From Alcaligenaceae bacterium (GTDB lineage Bacteria; Pseudomonadota; Gammaproteobacteria; Burkholderiales; Burkholderiaceae), in assembly GCA_947445495.1 (NCBI GenBank), contig CANFEI010000050.1:1-7367 (forward strand): a stretch of 7,367 nt of DNA, written 5' to 3'. Below, in pieces: positions 6,446-7,367 of the stretch. The position numbers were made by a program, and so were the translations under genes. Every line of letters begins with the position of its first letter. The stretch's first letter is position 1. The notes beneath the pieces are model-generated. The model ran no database searches. It saw nothing but the letters and a program-made list of their open reading frames with translations, and was not told the DNA's origin.

Positions 6446-6473
6446 TTTGCGCACTGCGACGTGCACGCTCTTT

Positions 6474-6490
6474 GCTTAAATCGCTTAAAT
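6474..6490 (+). repeat. Short tandem direct repeat between enhancer and promoter
   Basis: GCTTAAAT occurs twice (6474-6481 and 6483-6490) with a 9-bp period. It is the AT-rich part of the spacer between the NtrC sites and the sigma-54 promoter, where a DNA-bending protein such as IHF often binds. I see no good IHF consensus, so a role in bending is only a guess. Confidence 0.35.
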
Positions 6491-6518
6491 GCCCACCCAT
6501 GAGGCGTTTTTGTAAAGC

Positions 6519-6533
6519 TGGCACATAACTTGC
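6519..6533 (+). promoter_or_regulatory. Sigma-54 (RpoN) promoter, consensus -24/-12
   Basis: TGGCAC-N5-TTGC is present without mismatch: GG at 6520-6521 and GC at 6532-6533 separated by exactly 10 bp. Transcription is predicted to start near 6545, giving a leader of about 29 bases before the ATG at 6574. With the upstream NtrC-type sites this indicates nitrogen-limitation control of the downstream nitrate-type transporter. Confidence 0.85.
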
Positions 6534-6559
6534 GGTACCCCTTGTAGATTCTTCAACCA

Positions 6560-6565
6560 AAGGGG
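6560..6565 (+). promoter_or_regulatory. Ribosome binding site of the nitrate-type binding protein gene
   Basis: AAGGGG lies eight bases before the ATG at 6574 and decides that start, keeping the long N-terminal extension in the protein. AAGGGGT (6560-6566) is complementary to ACCCCTT at 6537-6543, but most of that upstream arm lies before the predicted transcription start. Confidence 0.7.
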
Positions 6566-6573
6566 TGCACGGT

Positions 6574-7367
6574 ATGTCGATTTTCTCAAATCCATTTGAT
6601 TCGAAAGTGCGGTTGCGTTGTGCGTGCGGTCAACATGAGTCGGACGCTGCCCATCAGGCAAGCTTGTCTGTTTCGAGCGCTAATTCCCTCGAAGCGCAAC
6701 AAAACCGAGTTGTTGAACAAGCAGTGATGCGCGCGATGTTTCCCCAAGACGCGTTACGTCGTCGTTTTCTGCAGGCCGTCGGCGCACCGACCGCGCTTGC
6801 GGCGTTGTCGTCTGTTTTTCCCTTGGCCTTGGCCAAAGAGGCCTTTGCGCAGGGCGGCAAGCTTGAAAAGCCAAACCTAAAAGTTGGTTTTATCCCAATC
6901 ACCTGCGCCACGCCAATCATCATGGCGGACCCGATGGGCTTTTATAAAAAGCAGGGGCTCAGTGTCGAGGTTGTTAAAACCGCGGGCTGGGCAGTCATTC
7001 GCGATAAGACCTTGAATAAAGAATACGACGCGGCTCACATGCTCTCGCCCATGCCGTTGGCTATTTCGTTAGGCGTGGGTGCGACACCGACCGCGTACAC
7101 CGTGCCAGCCATCGAGAACGTCAATGGCCAAGCCATCACCTTGGCGACTAAGCATAAGGACAAGCGCAATCCCAAAGACTGGAAAGGCTTTAAGTTTGCT
7201 GTACCTTTCGACTATTCGATGCATAACTACTTGTTGCGCTATTACCTCGCAGAAAATGGTATCGATCCAGACCGCGATGTACAAATCCGTGTGGTCCCAC
7301 CGCCCGAGATGGTAGCGAATTTACGCGCAGACAACATTGACGGTTTCCTTGCGCCTGATCCGGTGAA
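6574..7367 (+). CDS. Tat-exported NrtA/CmpA-family ABC transporter substrate-binding protein (5' part)
   Basis: The first 264 codons are visible; the gene is cut by the window end. The twin-arginine signal is L61-R62-R63-R64-F65-L66-Q67, then a hydrophobic stretch to about 87 and an A-F-A site before Q93. The mature part opens KPNLKVGFIPITCATPIIMADPMGFYKKQGL, shown here by its positions 99-129, characteristic of the NrtA/CmpA/NasF periplasmic binding proteins. Further landmarks are the AAHMLSPMPLAISLG stretch and the FAVPFDYSMHNYLLRYYLAENGIDPDRDV region. It should deliver nitrate (possibly nitrite, cyanate or bicarbonate) to an ABC permease encoded downstream. About 60 residues precede the Tat motif and include C16-A-C18-G-Q-H21 and H27, a possible metal-binding patch. 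A sigma-54 promoter and NtrC-type sites upstream fit nitrogen assimilation. Exact ligand cannot be settled here. Confidence 0.88.
   Translation, partial: MSIFSNPFDSKVRLRCACGQHESDAAHQASLSVSSANSLEAQQNRVVEQAVMRAMFPQDALRRRFLQAVGAPTALAALSSVFPLALAKEAFAQGGKLEKPNLKVGFIPITCATPIIMADPMGFYKKQGLSVEVVKTAGWAVIRDKTLNKEYDAAHMLSPMPLAISLGVGATPTAYTVPAIENVNGQAITLATKHKDKRNPKDWKGFKFAVPFDYSMHNYLLRYYLAENGIDPDRDVQIRVVPPPEMVANLRADNIDGFLAPDPV

Noticed and set aside
6537..6566. Hairpin ACCCCTT/AAGGGGT that could hide the ribosome site of the nitrate-type gene
   Set aside because: The left arm is mostly upstream of the predicted sigma-54 transcription start near 6545, so it would not be in the transcript unless another promoter reads through.

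Overview
The window looks like a chromosomal segment of a betaproteobacterium, most likely order Burkholderiales, family Alcaligenaceae (relatives of Achromobacter, Bordetella and Alcaligenes). The best support is the cytochrome c' gene. Its mature protein follows, almost residue for residue as I remember it, the Alcaligenes/Achromobacter xylosoxidans cytochrome c'. The purB 3' end, the Ugp-type ABC operon and the Tat-dependent nitrate-type binding protein also fit this group. I see no insertion sequence, integrase, tRNA, rRNA, CRISPR array or phage gene. No gap between genes exceeds about 190 bases. Most of the window is ordinary, densely packed core or accessory metabolism.

Left part (1-1342), respiration and nitric oxide. 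The window opens in the last 28 codons of a gene that reads like adenylosuccinate lyase (purB). It is followed by a periplasmic class II cytochrome c' on the plus strand. A five-helix cytochrome b561-type membrane protein lies on the minus strand, convergent with it. The 57-bp gap between their stop codons (590-646) shows no convincing GC-rich hairpin with a U-tract. The two may form a redox pair, with the membrane b-type cytochrome passing quinol electrons to periplasmic haem; this is inferred from adjacency.

Centre (1472-6387), a five-gene operon on the plus strand: ugpC (ATPase), ugpB (periplasmic binding protein), ugpA and ugpE (permeases), and an endonuclease/exonuclease/phosphatase (EEP) superfamily hydrolase. 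Junctions are tight: 17 bp, 0 bp (TAAATG), a 4-base ATGA overlap, and 13 bp. By homology this is a high-affinity importer for sn-glycerol-3-phosphate or a related glycerophosphodiester. The cytosolic EEP enzyme sits where E. coli carries the unrelated phosphodiesterase ugpQ. The 129-bp divergent region before ugpC holds a degenerate Pho-box-like repeat and an inverted repeat.

Right part (6388-7367), nitrogen assimilation. A 186-bp intergenic region has a textbook nitrogen-control layout. Two NtrC-type sites are centred about 108 and 138 bp upstream of the predicted start of a consensus sigma-54 promoter. They drive a gene, cut by the window end, for a Tat-exported NrtA/CmpA-family nitrate (or nitrite/cyanate-type) ABC binding protein. 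This protein has an unusual Cys/His-containing segment before its signal peptide. The permease and ATPase genes would be expected just beyond the window.
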